Shown: positions 34,282 to 45,257, counted from the first letter of the stretch. The stretch is 64,000 nucleotides of DNA from Peribacillus tepidiphilus (GCF_009466385.1 NZ_WIAQ01000020.1:1-64000); one strand, 5' to 3'. Notes: generated from the sequence alone by a model not told the origin. A program made the numbers and translations.

Positions 34282-35445
34282 TTATAAAGATGCCTTCAAA
34301 ATCGCTACGACATCATCTCGATTCAGTTTTTTGAAGTTGCCGAATTCACCGTTAGCCATCGCTTTATCTGCCATGATTTCAAGAGTGCTTTCGTCAATGT
34401 TGTAATCAGCTAAACGAGTTGGAGCACCAAGACTTGTCCAGAACTCTCGCAGTTTATTTATTCCTTCGAGAGCGATCTCTTCATCTGACTTTCCTTCTGG
34501 ATTCACACCCCATACACGTACAGCTAATTGTGTAAAGCGATCGATTCTTTCATGTAATGTATGCCTCATCCAATTCGGGAACAGGATCGCAAGTCCGCCT
34601 GCATGTGGAATGTCATGAACAGCAGATACTGCGTGCTCAATGTTGTGGGTCGCCCAGTCACCGCGGACTCCCATTTGTAGATAACCGTTTAAAGCAATGG
34701 TTCCTGAGTAGAGAATCGTTTCACGGTATTCATAATTTTCAAGGTTATGTATTAGCTTTGGCGCCGTTTCAATAACTGTTTTTAAAACCGCTTCACACAT
34801 ACGATCCTGAAGCTCTGTATTCGTCGTTTGGTGGAAATATTGTTCGAACACATGTGACATCATGTCCACAATACCGTAAATCGTTTGATCCTTTGGCACT
34901 GTAAATGTGTTGACTGGATCTAGTATAGAGAATTTAGGGTATACATACGGGCTTCCCCATCCGTATTTTTCTTTCGTTTCCCAATTTGTAATAACAGACC
35001 CTGGGTTCATTTCAGAGCCGGTCGCTGCAAGGGTAAGAACCGTACCTAATGGAAGCGCATCTTTCACTTCCGCCTTTTTGATTACAATATCCCAAGCATC
35101 TCCATCGTATTTTGCTCCCGCAGCAATGGCTTTCGTACAATCAATGACGCTACCGCCACCTACTGCAAGAAGGAACTCAATTCCTTCGTTTTTACAAATT
35201 TCTACCCCTTTTCTGACAGTTGAAATGCGAGGGTTTGGCTCAACGCCTGGAAGCTCGTGTACTTCAGCCCCGATTTCATTCAACTCTGCCATGACCTTAT
35301 CATATAAACCATTTTTTTTGATGCTTCCGCCACCATAGACTAGAAGCACTTTTTTTCCGTATTGGGGTACTTCGTTTCTTAACTCTTTTACTTGATCTTT
35401 ACCAAATATTAATTTTGTAGGATTTCGATAAGCAAAATTTTGCAA
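34282..35445 (-). CDS. yugJ: Iron-containing alcohol (butanol) dehydrogenase, YugJ/YugK type
   Basis: This 387-aa group III dehydrogenase has the NAD(P) loop [35 protein letters not shown] and the metal-binding histidines in [12 protein letters not shown] and [20 protein letters not shown]. It reduces aldehydes such as butanal with NAD(P)H. It starts at TTG 35445 with GGAGGTG 7 nt upstream. B. subtilis has two such genes (yugJ, yugK) beside pgi; only one is present here, so the name could be either. Confidence 0.9.
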   Translation of the reverse strand: MQNFAYRNPTKLIFGKDQVKELRNEVPQYGKKVLLVYGGGSIKKNGLYDKVMAELNEIGAEVHELPGVEPNPRISTVRKGVEICKNEGIEFLLAVGGGSVIDCTKAIAAGAKYDGDAWDIVIKKAEVKDALPLGTVLTLAATGSEMNPGSVITNWETKEKYGWGSPYVYPKFSILDPVNTFTVPKDQTIYGIVDMMSHVFEQYFHQTTNTELQDRMCEAVLKTVIETAPKLIHNLENYEYRETILYSGTIALNGYLQMGVRGDWATHNIEHAVSAVHDIPHAGGLAILFPNWMRHTLHERIDRFTQLAVRVWGVNPEGKSDEEIALEGINKLREFWTSLGAPTRLADYNIDESTLEIMADKAMANGEFGNFKKLNRDDVVAILKASL

Positions 35446-35586
35446 GTTTTACACCTCCATCTTTCATTATGCACAAACAAGGGATAAGTTTTCAAAAAAA
35501 ATGACTCGAAAACTTTTCATGTATGCATATTATTCAACATTTGATTCACTCTATTAAAGAACCATCTAAATAAGGAGGAAGCATTC

Positions 35587-35823
35587 ATGAGTGGTATTCA
35601 GCGTACTGCACTAGTACTTACGATTATCGGAGCAATTAACTGGGGTCTTATTGGCTTTTTTCAATACGATTTAGTAGCTGCCATTTTCGGCGGACAAGAC
35701 AGTGCTATTGCTCGCATTATTTACGGATTAGTTGGAATTGCTGGTCTTGTAAACCTTGGTCTTCTATTCAAACCTAACGAAGAGACGGCAAGAAATCCTG
35801 AAGCTAGTCCTACACGATCATAA
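35587..35823 (+). CDS. yuzA: DUF378-family membrane protein (YuzA)
   Basis: A 78-aa protein with two helices, the first containing the DUF378 hallmark TIIGAINWGLIGFFQYDLVAA, then a GLVGIAGLVNLGLL helix and a polar tail. AAGGAGGAAGC precedes the ATG. The function is unknown; its position next to the butanol dehydrogenase matches B. subtilis. Confidence 0.93.
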   Translation: MSGIQRTALVLTIIGAINWGLIGFFQYDLVAAIFGGQDSAIARIIYGLVGIAGLVNLGLLFKPNEETARNPEASPTRS

Positions 35824-35826
35824 ACA

Positions 35827-35868
35827 AGAGGCTTCCTCACAGTCCTAAAACTGTTGAGTGAAGCCTCT
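35827..35868 (+). terminator. Terminator of yuzA
   Basis: AGAGGCTTC/GAAGCCTCT stem with an ACAGT/ACTGT inner pairing, followed by ATTTTTTTT. Confidence 0.92.
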
Positions 35869-35913
35869 ATTTTTTTTCATCGTGTTTATATGCCTGTTAA
35901 TCCCATTTCATTT

Positions 35914-38900
35914 TTAAACGGCTTTAAGAAGTTCATTAGATGCATCTTTTCCTTTTTTCTTAGGATGAAATAAGCTATATAAAACAGGCACAATGATTAA
36001 GGTTAGCAATGTTGAGGTTGCAAGTCCTCCAATTACGACTACCGCAAGCGAAGAAGAAACGATTCCTGCATGACTCGAAATAGCCATTGGAATTAATGCA
36101 CCAACAGTTGCAATGGCCGTCATTAGTATGGGACGAAGACGAACTACACCCGCTTCGATAATCGCTTCTTTTCCTTCCAAACCTTTTTTCTCATTTTGCT
36201 TGACTCGATCAATTAATACGATCGCATTGGTTACAACAATTCCATTTAGCATGAGAAGACCAATCATTGCAGGCATACCAATTGGCTCATTGACAGCAAA
36301 CAATCCAAGAAGAGCACCAATTACTGAGAAAGGAATCGCAAACAATATGACAAACGGAGCTTTTCCTTCACCAAAAGCAATAACCATTGTGATATATACA
36401 AGGAAGATACTAACAGCGAGCGCAAGTGCCATATTTGTAAAGCCTTCTTCCATAGCAGCAGAAGCACCTTCTTTATAGTAGGTTACCCCTTTGGGTAAAT
36501 CGAGTTTAGCAATGGCTTCGTCTGCTTTTTTCGTCACTTCACCGGTTTTTGAATCCGTAATTTGACCGAAAACCATTGCATATTCATGACCATTTAGGTG
36601 AGTGATCGCCATTTGGTTTTTTACTCTTTTTAGTTCTCCAATTTCTTTTAGCTTAACAGGCTGGCCTAACATATTTTTTATCTGCAATTCACCTAGATCA
36701 TCGAGAGATTTTAATTCGTCCAATTTCACACTTAAGGTTACATCTTTCTTTTCATCATCCAACGTAATGGTAGTGATCGTTTCACCGGTAATGGCATCTC
36801 TTAAGCTTTTTCCTACCATTGCAGGCATTAAGCTATGCTCTTTTAATTTCTCTTCATCCATTTCAAGTGCAATTTCAGGCTCATCTCCCTCCATCGATGT
36901 CCGAATATCTGCCATGCCTTTTATTTCTTTTAATGATGAAGAAATTTTAGTACTTGCGTTTTTTATATCTTCAAGACTAGAGCCTTCTACTACCAGGATA
37001 TACTGAGAAGAACTGGCACCTCCCATTGCACCTACACCGGTAACAGTTATTTCTTTAGCCTCCTTGAATTGTTTAAAATCTTCGCGGATTTCTTCGATAA
37101 GACCCTCTACATTGTCAGTTGTTTCTTTTACCTTGAAACTTATTAATGCCGTTTCATATTCCCCATTTACACTTGTGCTAATGGATTGAATTTCTTTCCG
37201 ATCAAGCAGGTTGTTTTCAATTTTTTCTGCCAGTTGACTTGTTAGCTTAGGTGCGGTTCCTTTTTCCATTGTTAAGCTGACATCATAGTCGAGCACCTTT
37301 TCTTGCGGTAAAAACGTTGTTCCTAATTTCGGTGCAATCGTAGCCACTGTTCCAGCTAATATGAAAATCGCAGCAAGCAACGTAACGATTCGATGATTTA
37401 AAACCTTTTGAAGTGTGCTTCTGTACATTTTTTGAAGTAGTCCTTCACGATGCTCTTTTTGTTTAATGTTCAAAAGGAACATTCTTGAAAGCAACGGTAC
37501 GATCGTAACAGCCACAATCAATGAGAATAATAAAGAAATGACTATGGTCCAGGCTAATGGAGCAAAGAACTTCCCTACAATTCCTGGAACGAAAGCCATC
37601 GGTAAAAACACCGCGACGGTCGTGATTGTAGAAGAAGTGATAGCTGATGCAACTTCTCTTGTCGATTCTTCTACAAGCTTTTCATTTCGATCTTTCGATG
37701 CACGCACTCTTCGAAACACATTTTCAATAACAACGATTGAATCATCCACTACACGTCCTACTGCTACTGCAATTCCAGCAAGCGTCATGATATTGAGCGT
37801 ATAGCCTAGCATATTTAATACGGTTAATGAAGCTAAGATCGAAAGCGGTATCGATATGATCGCAATTAGAGTAGACCTTACATTTCGTAAGAATAATAAT
37901 GTGACGACAACTGCCATCGCTGCACCCAGCATGGCTTCTCTTAACATCGCATATACAGATTCTTTTATTTCCTTCGATTGATCGCTTAATTTTTCAATTT
38001 TTACACCCGTAGGAACGGAAACTTCTTTTAAGGCTTTATCGACGTTTTCTGCGATTGCTACTACATTTGCCCCAGCTTCTGCTGTGATTCTAACTCTTAC
38101 ACCTTCTTTTCCATTAATTCTCGTAAAATTCGTACTTGTTTTGCCTTCATAGGCAATCTCTGAAACATCACTTAATTTCACTTTTTGTACTGGTGAAGCT
38201 CCTCTTTGAATCATCTCTGGGGTATTTAGAGCAAACAGCGTAATGTTTTTTAATTCCTCTAAGGATTGAATTTCTCCTCCAACCCGAATCGGAAGCACTT
38301 GCCCGCTGATATTTACATCTCCTGTTGGAATGGATACAGAATGGGCTGTGACTGCGTTTTTCACATCTTCCATAGAAAGCCCTTTTTCTGATAATTTCTC
38401 AGGAAGAATACGGATAAATACCTGCTTCTCTGTTAATCCATCTCCTTCTACTTTGTTTACACCTTCAATTGCTTCTAAAGCTGGAATCAAATCATTTTTG
38501 ACAAAAGATTGTGTAACATCATTTTTTCGATCGCTGTATACTCCTAATGTGTAGATGGAAGGATCCGGTTCAATGCCCTGTTGAATAATGTCAAAATCCT
38601 CCGCTTCCTGAGGAAGTTTTACTTTTTCTACTGCAGAGCGAACTTGATTTTCTACTTCTTTCATATTTACGCTCATATCGAATTCTATTGTTGAATACAC
38701 AACGTTTGCTAAACCATCCGTATAAACATTTTCTACTCCATCGAGTTTCATAAGCTCTCGCTCAAGCGGCTCTCCTATTTCACGGATTGACTGCTCCGGT
38801 GATGCACCTGGATATGGAACAACTACTGTCATGTATGGAATATTAATATTGGGGTATTTTTCAATATTCAAGTCCTTAACAGCAAATACTCCTCCTCCAA

Positions 38901-38967
38901 TCACTAATAGCGTCAGCAGCAATAATGCTACTGCATTTTTTAAACTGAACTGAATAATGGATTTCAT
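35914..38967 (-). CDS. swrC: RND-family efflux pump (SwrC/YerP-like)
   Basis: This 1017-aa protein has the AcrB-like plan: helix 1 at residues 10-30, a large extracytoplasmic loop (about 35-325) opening with VVVPYPGASPEQSIREIGEPLE, helices 2-6 with GRVVDDSIVVIENVFRR (the proton-relay Asp pair), a second large loop, and helices 8-12. Single-component RND exporters of this type in Bacillus confer surfactin resistance (SwrC). No membrane-fusion protein gene is adjacent. GGAGAAATACTACT precedes the ATG. It interrupts the yuzA-yugI neighbourhood known from B. subtilis. Confidence 0.9.
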   Translation of the reverse strand: MKSIIQFSLKNAVALLLLTLLVIGGGVFAVKDLNIEKYPNINIPYMTVVVPYPGASPEQSIREIGEPLERELMKLDGVENVYTDGLANVVYSTIEFDMSVNMKEVENQVRSAVEKVKLPQEAEDFDIIQQGIEPDPSIYTLGVYSDRKNDVTQSFVKNDLIPALEAIEGVNKVEGDGLTEKQVFIRILPEKLSEKGLSMEDVKNAVTAHSVSIPTGDVNISGQVLPIRVGGEIQSLEELKNITLFALNTPEMIQRGASPVQKVKLSDVSEIAYEGKTSTNFTRINGKEGVRVRITAEAGANVVAIAENVDKALKEVSVPTGVKIEKLSDQSKEIKESVYAMLREAMLGAAMAVVVTLLFLRNVRSTLIAIISIPLSILASLTVLNMLGYTLNIMTLAGIAVAVGRVVDDSIVVIENVFRRVRASKDRNEKLVEESTREVASAITSSTITTVAVFLPMAFVPGIVGKFFAPLAWTIVISLLFSLIVAVTIVPLLSRMFLLNIKQKEHREGLLQKMYRSTLQKVLNHRIVTLLAAIFILAGTVATIAPKLGTTFLPQEKVLDYDVSLTMEKGTAPKLTSQLAEKIENNLLDRKEIQSISTSVNGEYETALISFKVKETTDNVEGLIEEIREDFKQFKEAKEITVTGVGAMGGASSSQYILVVEGSSLEDIKNASTKISSSLKEIKGMADIRTSMEGDEPEIALEMDEEKLKEHSLMPAMVGKSLRDAITGETITTITLDDEKKDVTLSVKLDELKSLDDLGELQIKNMLGQPVKLKEIGELKRVKNQMAITHLNGHEYAMVFGQITDSKTGEVTKKADEAIAKLDLPKGVTYYKEGASAAMEEGFTNMALALAVSIFLVYITMVIAFGEGKAPFVILFAIPFSVIGALLGLFAVNEPIGMPAMIGLLMLNGIVVTNAIVLIDRVKQNEKKGLEGKEAIIEAGVVRLRPILMTAIATVGALIPMAISSHAGIVSSSLAVVVIGGLATSTLLTLIIVPVLYSLFHPKKKGKDASNELLKAV

Positions 38968-39308
38968 AGTAGTATTTCTCCTTTGCTTATTAAAAATGAC
39001 TCTCGCACTTCTTAATAGTAAATTATAGTAGCAATGTAAGAATATAGCACTCAGTATTATTTAGTAATAAGACTTAAGGCTTACTCAGCTCCTTTTTGAA
39101 AATTGCACACTTTTTCAATATATGCATGAGGTTAATAGAAATGTCTGATTACACAGAAAATGGAGCAAAAATAATGGAGCAAAATTCAAGTGCCTGGAGC
39201 GGAAATCAACGGGCAAACTTTATAATCTAAAAACAACAATCTATGCGAAAAGAGCCCTTCAAAAGATGTAAGAGCTGTCCCTTAGCAACAATCCCACAAA
39301 AACAGAAA
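38968..39308. other. Gene-free stretch upstream of the RND pump
   Basis: A TATAAT box within GCTACTATAATTTAC (minus strand, near 39028) is a likely pump promoter, though I find no clear -35. The remainder is AT-rich with a GTGCCTGGAGC fragment near 39190 that resembles the inverted repeats at 34.2 and 45.3 kb. No ORF of interest. Confidence 0.4.
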
Positions 39309-39341
39309 AAAAAGCACGGACTCCAAGAATCCATGCTTTTT
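39309..39341 (-). terminator. Terminator of rocG
   Basis: AAAAAGCATGGA pairs with TCCGTGCTTTTT (one G-U) on the minus strand, six bases after the stop codon, with T6. Confidence 0.9.
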
Positions 39342-39346
39342 CACCC

Positions 39347-40633
39347 TTATACCCAGCCGCGGAATTTAGAAGCTTCGGCCATTTTTCGTGCTCCTACCAT
39401 GTAAGCGGCAAGACGCATGTTGACTTTTCGGGATTGAGAAACTTCATAAACATTGTTAAATGCTTGAACAAGAACTTTTCGAAGCTTTTCATTCACTTCT
39501 TCTTCACTCCAGTAGTAACCTTGATTGTTTTGTACCCATTCAAAGTATGATACGGTTACGCCACCCGAGCTTGCTAGTACATCCGGAACAAGAAGAATAC
39601 CACGCTCTGTCAAGATTTTTGTAGCTTCCAATGTTGTCGGTCCGTTCGCAGCTTCTACAACAATAGATGCTTTAATTTGATGTGCGTTTTTCTTTGTAAT
39701 TTGATTTGAAATGGCAGCGGGAACTAAAATATCACAGTCCATTTCAAGAAGCTCTGCGTTTGTAATTGTATTTTCAAACAGCGTTGTTACTGTTCCAAAG
39801 CTGTCACGACGGTCAAGCAGGTAATCGATATCTAATCCCTTTGGATCGTAAAGTGCACCGTACGCATCTGAAATACCGATTACTTTTGCTCCTGCATCGT
39901 GCATGAATTTCGCCAAGAAACTTCCAGCATTTCCAAAGCCTTGTATAATGACTCTTGCCCCTTCGATGGAGATGCCTTTTTTCTTGGCAGCTTCTTCAAT
40001 ACAGATTGTCACACCTTGTGCTGTTGCTTTTTCACGACCTTGGGAACCTCCAAGCACAAGAGGTTTACCTGTAATAAAACCAGGAGAATCGTATTCACGA
40101 AGGCGACTGTATTCATCCATCATCCAAGCCATGATTTGTGAGTTGGTATAAACGTCCGGTGCTGGGATGTCTTTTGTCGGCCCAACAATCTGGCTAATGG
40201 CACGGACATACGCACGACTAAGTCGCTCTAGCTCACCCATGGACATCGTTCTTGGATCACATATGATTCCTCCTTTTCCTCCACCGTATGGTAGATCGAC
40301 GATTCCACACTTTAAGCTCATCCACATAGATAGAGCCTTTACTTCCTCTTCATCTACTTCAGGATGGAAACGTACGCCCCCTTTTGTTGGCCCAACAGCA
40401 TCGTTATGTTGAGCACGATAGCCAGTAAAGACTTTTACACTTCCGTCATCCATGCGGACAGGCATACGTACTGTCAGCATCCTTAATGGCTCTTTTAAAA
40501 GCTCATACATTTCTTCGTTGTAGCCAAGCTTTGTTAAAGCATCCTTGATGACAACCTGTGTTGATGTAAAAAGATTTAAAGATTCTTCTTGAACTTGTTC
40601 TGTTTTATTTTCAGTTACCCCTGTTGCTCCCAT
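39347..40633 (-). CDS. rocG: NAD-dependent glutamate dehydrogenase (RocG/GudB type)
   Basis: This 428-aa enzyme of the hexameric GDH family has GGGKGGIICDPRTMS with the catalytic Lys, PAPDVYTNSQIMAWMMDEY, and the Rossmann motif IQGFGNAGSFLAKFM. It deaminates glutamate to 2-oxoglutarate and ammonium. It lies 23 bp after rocD in the same orientation, so it completes the ornithine/arginine degradation route encoded here. GAGGTG precedes the ATG. Confidence 0.94.
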   Translation of the reverse strand: MGATGVTENKTEQVQEESLNLFTSTQVVIKDALTKLGYNEEMYELLKEPLRMLTVRMPVRMDDGSVKVFTGYRAQHNDAVGPTKGGVRFHPEVDEEEVKALSMWMSLKCGIVDLPYGGGKGGIICDPRTMSMGELERLSRAYVRAISQIVGPTKDIPAPDVYTNSQIMAWMMDEYSRLREYDSPGFITGKPLVLGGSQGREKATAQGVTICIEEAAKKKGISIEGARVIIQGFGNAGSFLAKFMHDAGAKVIGISDAYGALYDPKGLDIDYLLDRRDSFGTVTTLFENTITNAELLEMDCDILVPAAISNQITKKNAHQIKASIVVEAANGPTTLEATKILTERGILLVPDVLASSGGVTVSYFEWVQNNQGYYWSEEEVNEKLRKVLVQAFNNVYEVSQSRKVNMRLAAYMVGARKMAEASKFRGWV

Positions 40634-40656
40634 TGTTGCACCTCATTTTTATCGCA

Positions 40657-41859
40657 TTATGCTAATACTTTTTGAATACGTTCAATTGCCCAATCTAACT
40701 CTTCCTTCGTTATAACTAAAGGAGGAGCGAAACGAATAACTGTGTCATGCGTTTCCTTACATAACAATCCTTCATCTTTTAATTGTTCACAATATTTACG
40801 AGCTGGTTCTTTTAATTCAACACCAATAAATAAACCGCGTCCACGCACTTCTTTAATCATTGGATTGTTGATTTCTTTTAATTTAGAAATAAAGTACTCA
40901 CCTAATTCTAAAGAACGCTCTGCTAATTTTTCTTCAACTAGCACGTCTAACGCAGCTATTGAAACTGCACATGCCATTGGGTTTCCGCCGAAAGTTGACC
41001 CGTGAGAGCCCGGATTGAATACACCTAGGACATCCTTGTTAGCTACTACGCAGGAGATTGGGAATACGCCGCCTCCTAGCGCTTTTCCTAAAATGTACAT
41101 ATCCGGCTCTACATCTTCCCACTCACAAGCAAACATTTTACCAGAACGACCTAGACCAGCCTGAATTTCGTCAGCAATAAACAATACGTTATGTTCTTTA
41201 CAAAGCTCGAGAGCAGCCTTCATGAAGCCTTCTTTCGGAATAACGATTCCAGCTTCGCCTTGAATCGGCTCAATTAAAAATGCGGCTGTGTTAGGTGTGA
41301 TGGCGTTTTTCAATGCTTCTATATCACCGTATGGAATTAATTTAATGCCAGGAAGCATTGGTCCAAAACCACGTTTATATTCTTCTTCAGAAGAAAGAGA
41401 CACTGCAGTCATAGTTCGACCGTGGAAGTTCCCGATACATGCAATGATTTCTGCTTGATTATTAGGTACGCCTTTCACATCGTAAGCCCAGCGACGAGCT
41501 GCTTTAATAGCCGTTTCAACTGCTTCAGCTCCCGTATTCATCGGAAGGGCCATTTCTTTATTCGTCAGCTTGCAGATTTTTTCATACCAAGGGCCAAGCT
41601 GATCGTTATGGAATGCACGAGAAGTTAACGTTACACGATCTGCTTGATCTTTCAAAGCTTTAATGATTTTAGGGTGGCGATGACCTTGGTTAACTGCAGA
41701 ATAGGCACTTAACATATCCATGTATTTGTTGCCTTCCGGATCCTTCACCCACACACCTTCAGCCTCAGAAATGACAATTGGAAGCGGATGATAATTGTTT
41801 GCACCGTACTTCTCTGTTTGAGTAATCAACTCTTGTGTTTTTGTTTGAGACTTGTTCAT
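40657..41859 (-). CDS. rocD: Ornithine aminotransferase
   Basis: This 400-aa class III aminotransferase has [29 protein letters not shown], the PLP-site [21 protein letters not shown] and the Schiff-base Lys in [16 protein letters not shown]. The N-terminal [13 protein letters not shown] is typical of RocD. It converts ornithine and 2-oxoglutarate to glutamate semialdehyde/P5C, the substrate of rocA, and glutamate. Co-directional with rocA (211-bp gap containing a hairpin) and rocG. Confidence 0.95.
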   Translation of the reverse strand: MNKSQTKTQELITQTEKYGANNYHPLPIVISEAEGVWVKDPEGNKYMDMLSAYSAVNQGHRHPKIIKALKDQADRVTLTSRAFHNDQLGPWYEKICKLTNKEMALPMNTGAEAVETAIKAARRWAYDVKGVPNNQAEIIACIGNFHGRTMTAVSLSSEEEYKRGFGPMLPGIKLIPYGDIEALKNAITPNTAAFLIEPIQGEAGIVIPKEGFMKAALELCKEHNVLFIADEIQAGLGRSGKMFACEWEDVEPDMYILGKALGGGVFPISCVVANKDVLGVFNPGSHGSTFGGNPMACAVSIAALDVLVEEKLAERSLELGEYFISKLKEINNPMIKEVRGRGLFIGVELKEPARKYCEQLKDEGLLCKETHDTVIRFAPPLVITKEELDWAIERIQKVLA

Positions 41860-41975
41860 GAGCTTCGCCTATCCCCTTTCAATTTATGGATAATACTATA
41901 TACGTTTCTTCTCTCACCTTTGACGATAAAATAATCTTGTTTAACAACGGCTCCAGCTTAATGATAGTGGTCTAA

Positions 41976-42062
41976 GCGGAGCTAAGACATTTATATTCTT
42001 CATCACATAAGATAAATGACAACACATGGCTATACAAAATTAGCGAAGCTCCGCCCTTTTTT
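41976..42062. other. Terminator-like hairpin between rocA and rocD
   Basis: GCGGAGCT (41976-41983) pairs with AGCTCCGC (42047-42054) and a T6 run follows on the plus strand. Transcription of the roc genes is on the minus strand, where it would be a T-poor intercistronic hairpin that may partly reduce rocD-rocG expression. Confidence 0.45.
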
Positions 42063-42070
42063 CACAGTAA

Positions 42071-43618
42071 CTAAAACATTTCAGACGTTGTTTTTGCTTG
42101 CATGTGAAGCACGAGGTAGTCAGGGCCGCCTGCTTTTGAGTCTGTTCCGGACATGTTGAAGCCGCCGAATGGCTGATATCCAACAATCGCTCCTGTACAT
42201 CCTCTGTTAAAGTATAGGTTACCTACATGGAAGTCTTCACGTGCTTTTTCGATGTGTGCACGGTTGTTTGTAATAACAGCGCCTGTTAAGCCGTATTCTG
42301 TGTTGTTGGCAATTTCAATCGCATGATCGAAGTCTTTTGCCTTTGCGAATGCGACCACTGGTCCGAAGATTTCTTCCTGCATAATGCGAGCCTTTGGATC
42401 AACATCGGCAATAATCGTTGGCTGGATGAAGAAGCCTTTGGAGTTGTCTCCCTCTCCGCCTGTCATCAATCTACCTTCTTGCTTTCCGATTTCCACGTAC
42501 TCCATGATTTTCTTGAAGGCAGCGTTGTCGATTACTGGACCCATGAAGGTAGTTGGATCAGTCGGATCGCCCACTGTTAATTCTTTCGTTAATTCAACTG
42601 CGCGAGCCAGCACTTGATCGTACACATCTTCTACGATCACCGCACGAGAACATGCAGAGCATTTTTGACCAGAGAAGCCGAACGCGGATTTCACGATCGA
42701 TTGAGCGGCTAATTCTAAATCTGCATCGCTGTCCACAACGATGGTATCTTTACCGCCCATTTCTGCGATCACTCGTTTTAGCCAGATTTGGCCTTCGTTA
42801 ACTTTTGCAGCGCGCTCGTAAATGCGAATCCCTACATCACGAGATCCAGTGAAGGAGATGAATCGAGTACGCGGGTGATCGACTAAATAATCTCCGACCT
42901 CAGCCCCGCTGCCTGGTACGAAGTTTAGAACGCCGGCAGGAAGACCTGCTTCCTCCATGACTTCAACAAATTTAGCGGCAATAATTGGTGTTGTAGAAGC
43001 TGGTTTTAATAGAACCGTGTTTCCTGTTACGATAGCCGCTACTGTTGTACCCGCCATGATGGCAAACGGGAAGTTCCAAGGAGAGATGATAATACCCACT
43101 CCAAGTGGAATGTAGTTATATTGGTTGTACTCGCCAGGACGGCTTTCTACCGGAACACCATCTTTTAGCTTCAGCATTTGACGAGCATAGTACTCTAAGA
43201 AATCAATTGCTTCTGCAGTATCTGCATCCGCTTCGTTCCAAGGCTTACCTGCTTCCTTCGTTAAAAGGGCAGAGAACTCATGCTTGCGGCGGCGGATGAT
43301 CGCAGCTGCACGGAACAAAATGTCAGCACGGGATTCCGGCTTCACTTTTCTCCACGTTTTGAACGTTTCGTCCGCAACCTGCATCGCTTTTTCAGCAAGC
43401 TCACGGTTCGCTTTCGATACGCGACCAATTACTTCCTCTTTGTTTGCCGGGTTAATCGAAACAATTTTATCTTCAGTAGAAATACGCTCTCCGCCAATGA
43501 CAAGATCGTAGTCTTGGCCAAGATAGGATTCTACTAGTTTTAAACCTTCTAAATAAGCTTTCTTGTTGCTTTCTTCTGAAAAATTTGTAAATGGTTCATG
43601 CTTGTATGCCTGTACCAT
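42071..43618 (-). CDS. rocA: 1-pyrroline-5-carboxylate dehydrogenase
   Basis: This 515-aa aldehyde dehydrogenase of the RocA type has an NAD-binding segment with [23 protein letters not shown], the conserved FTGSRDVG, the general-base Glu in [19 protein letters not shown] and the catalytic Cys in [14 protein letters not shown]. It oxidises P5C from ornithine or proline to glutamate. It is preceded by a textbook sigma-54 promoter and two RocR-type sites. The usual length is 515 aa, so it is complete. Confidence 0.97.
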   Translation of the reverse strand: MVQAYKHEPFTNFSEESNKKAYLEGLKLVESYLGQDYDLVIGGERISTEDKIVSINPANKEEVIGRVSKANRELAEKAMQVADETFKTWRKVKPESRADILFRAAAIIRRRKHEFSALLTKEAGKPWNEADADTAEAIDFLEYYARQMLKLKDGVPVESRPGEYNQYNYIPLGVGIIISPWNFPFAIMAGTTVAAIVTGNTVLLKPASTTPIIAAKFVEVMEEAGLPAGVLNFVPGSGAEVGDYLVDHPRTRFISFTGSRDVGIRIYERAAKVNEGQIWLKRVIAEMGGKDTIVVDSDADLELAAQSIVKSAFGFSGQKCSACSRAVIVEDVYDQVLARAVELTKELTVGDPTDPTTFMGPVIDNAAFKKIMEYVEIGKQEGRLMTGGEGDNSKGFFIQPTIIADVDPKARIMQEEIFGPVVAFAKAKDFDHAIEIANNTEYGLTGAVITNNRAHIEKAREDFHVGNLYFNRGCTGAIVGYQPFGGFNMSGTDSKAGGPDYLVLHMQAKTTSEMF

Positions 43619-43660
43619 TTGTACTCCCCCTTGTATTGAATTTTAATCCCACATTTATTA

Positions 43661-43678
43661 ATGCAACTATCGTGCCAA
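43661..43678 (-). promoter_or_regulatory. Sigma-54 (SigL) promoter of rocA
   Basis: On the minus strand TTGGCAC-N5-TTGCAT matches the -24/-12 consensus of sigma-54 exactly, 43 bp before the rocA start. It requires the enhancer-binding activator encoded divergently. Confidence 0.93.
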
Positions 43679-43729
43679 TTTTTCAAAACTAGATTTGACA
43701 ATATGTTTACATTTTTCATCCTTATTTAC

Positions 43730-43790
43730 TGCAAATGATTTTTGCTGTTTGTAAGCGATTACAGATGCAAAAAAGCAAAAATTACTTGCA
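43730..43790. promoter_or_regulatory. Paired inverted enhancer sites for RocR
   Basis: TGCAAATGATTTTTGCT (43730-43746) and, in the opposite orientation, TGCAAGTAATTTTTGCT (complement of 43774-43790) share 15 of 17 bases and lie about 60-110 bp upstream of the rocA -24/-12 boxes. The outer one overlaps a likely rocR -35 box, which would give autoregulation. Confidence 0.75.
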
Positions 43791-43812
43791 CCTAATAAAA
43801 TTCATGATACGA
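43785..43812 (+). promoter_or_regulatory. Probable rocR promoter
   Basis: TTGCAC and TACGAT are 16 nt apart upstream of the AGAGGTG ribosome site of rocR. The -35 box lies in the outer RocR-type site. Confidence 0.5.
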
Positions 43813-43847
43813 TCAATATGAACCTATTATAAAAGAGGTGCAGCTTA

Positions 43848-45257
43848 ATGAATCACACAGAAGATTATAAACACTTATTTTCCATCTATCAACGTATTTT
43901 AGATGAAATTGACGTAGGGATTCACGTCATTAACAAAGAAGGAAAGACCATCATTTATAATAAAAAAATGGTTGAGATAGAAGGAATGAATGTAGAAGAT
44001 GTGTTGGATAAAAATATTTTGGATGTCTTTACTTTTCACCAAAATGAAGACAGCACACTTCTTCAAGCCTTAAAAAAAGGCAAAACCACTAAAAATTCGA
44101 AGCAAACGTATTTTAACAATAAAGGGCAAGAAATTACCACCATTAATGATACGTTTCCCATCATCAATGAAGATCGAACAATTGGGGCCATTGAGATTGC
44201 GAGGGATGTGACAAAGCTTGAGAAACTAATCCGCCAGAATATCCATAAAAAAGGCGACACAAAGTATACGTTTGACAGCATCATCGGAAGCAGCGAGGAG
44301 ATTAAAGCTGTAATCGAAACAAGTAAGAGAGCGACAAGAACCGTTTCATCCATTTTAATTATCGGAGAAACCGGAACAGGAAAAGAGCTTTTTGCCCAGA
44401 GTATCCATAACGGCAGTCCGCGTTCTTCCGCCCCTTTCATTTCGCAAAACTGCGCTGCCTTACCTGACACACTCATTGAGGGAATTTTGTTTGGTACGAA
44501 AAAAGGTGCCTTCACTGGTGCGATCGAAAGACCTGGTTTGTTTGAGCTTGCGGAAGGTGGAACGCTGCTGCTTGATGAAATCAATTCTTTAAATCCAGCT
44601 CTTCAAGCTAAATTATTGAGAGCTATTCAAGAGAAAAAAATTCGCAGGGTTGGTGACACGAAAGATATAGAGGTGGACGTAAGAATTATTGCAACGATTA
44701 ACGAGGATCCAATAGATGCCATCGCTGCGGGCCGATTACGCAAAGACTTATATTATCGTTTAAGTGTCGTGTCTCTTTTCATCCCTCCCTTAAGAAACCG
44801 AAAGGAAGATATTGAGGAGCTCGTTCACTTTTTCATAGAAAAGTATAATCATATTTTTGGAATGAGCGTTAAAGGTATTGAACAGGATGTATTAAACCAA
44901 TTCAAGAAATATGACTGGCCCGGCAATGTCCGCGAACTTGAGCATATTATTGAAGGTTCGATGAATTTAATAGATTATGAAGATATGATCTCATATACGC
45001 ATTTGCCTATTTCATTTAGGAATAAACCTCAGTTCAAAGATGATTTTTCGAGCGAAAGCAATGGCAGCGATTTCATGATAACGAGCGGAAAAAGCATCAA
45101 GCCACTAGAGCAATATATGGAGGAAGCAGAAGTATATTATTTGCGTAAAGTGCTCAAACACCACGATTACAACATTACCAAAGCCGCAGCCGCACTTGGC
45201 ATGAGCAGACAAAATCTTCAATATCGAATGAGAAAATACACTATCCAAAAATCATAA
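43848..45257 (+). CDS. rocR: Sigma-54-dependent activator RocR
   Basis: This 469-aa NtrC-type enhancer-binding protein has a PAS domain (about residues 12-125: ILDEIDVGIHVINKEGKTIIYN), an AAA+ domain (about 145-385) with Walker A GETGTGKE and the GAFTGA loop that contacts sigma-54, Walker B TLLLDEIN, and a C-terminal Fis-type HTH (AAAALGMSRQNLQYRMRKY). B. subtilis RocR responds to ornithine/citrulline. Divergent from rocA, with GAGGTG before the ATG. Confidence 0.95.
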   Translation: MNHTEDYKHLFSIYQRILDEIDVGIHVINKEGKTIIYNKKMVEIEGMNVEDVLDKNILDVFTFHQNEDSTLLQALKKGKTTKNSKQTYFNNKGQEITTINDTFPIINEDRTIGAIEIARDVTKLEKLIRQNIHKKGDTKYTFDSIIGSSEEIKAVIETSKRATRTVSSILIIGETGTGKELFAQSIHNGSPRSSAPFISQNCAALPDTLIEGILFGTKKGAFTGAIERPGLFELAEGGTLLLDEINSLNPALQAKLLRAIQEKKIRRVGDTKDIEVDVRIIATINEDPIDAIAAGRLRKDLYYRLSVVSLFIPPLRNRKEDIEELVHFFIEKYNHIFGMSVKGIEQDVLNQFKKYDWPGNVRELEHIIEGSMNLIDYEDMISYTHLPISFRNKPQFKDDFSSESNGSDFMITSGKSIKPLEQYMEEAEVYYLRKVLKHHDYNITKAAAALGMSRQNLQYRMRKYTIQKS

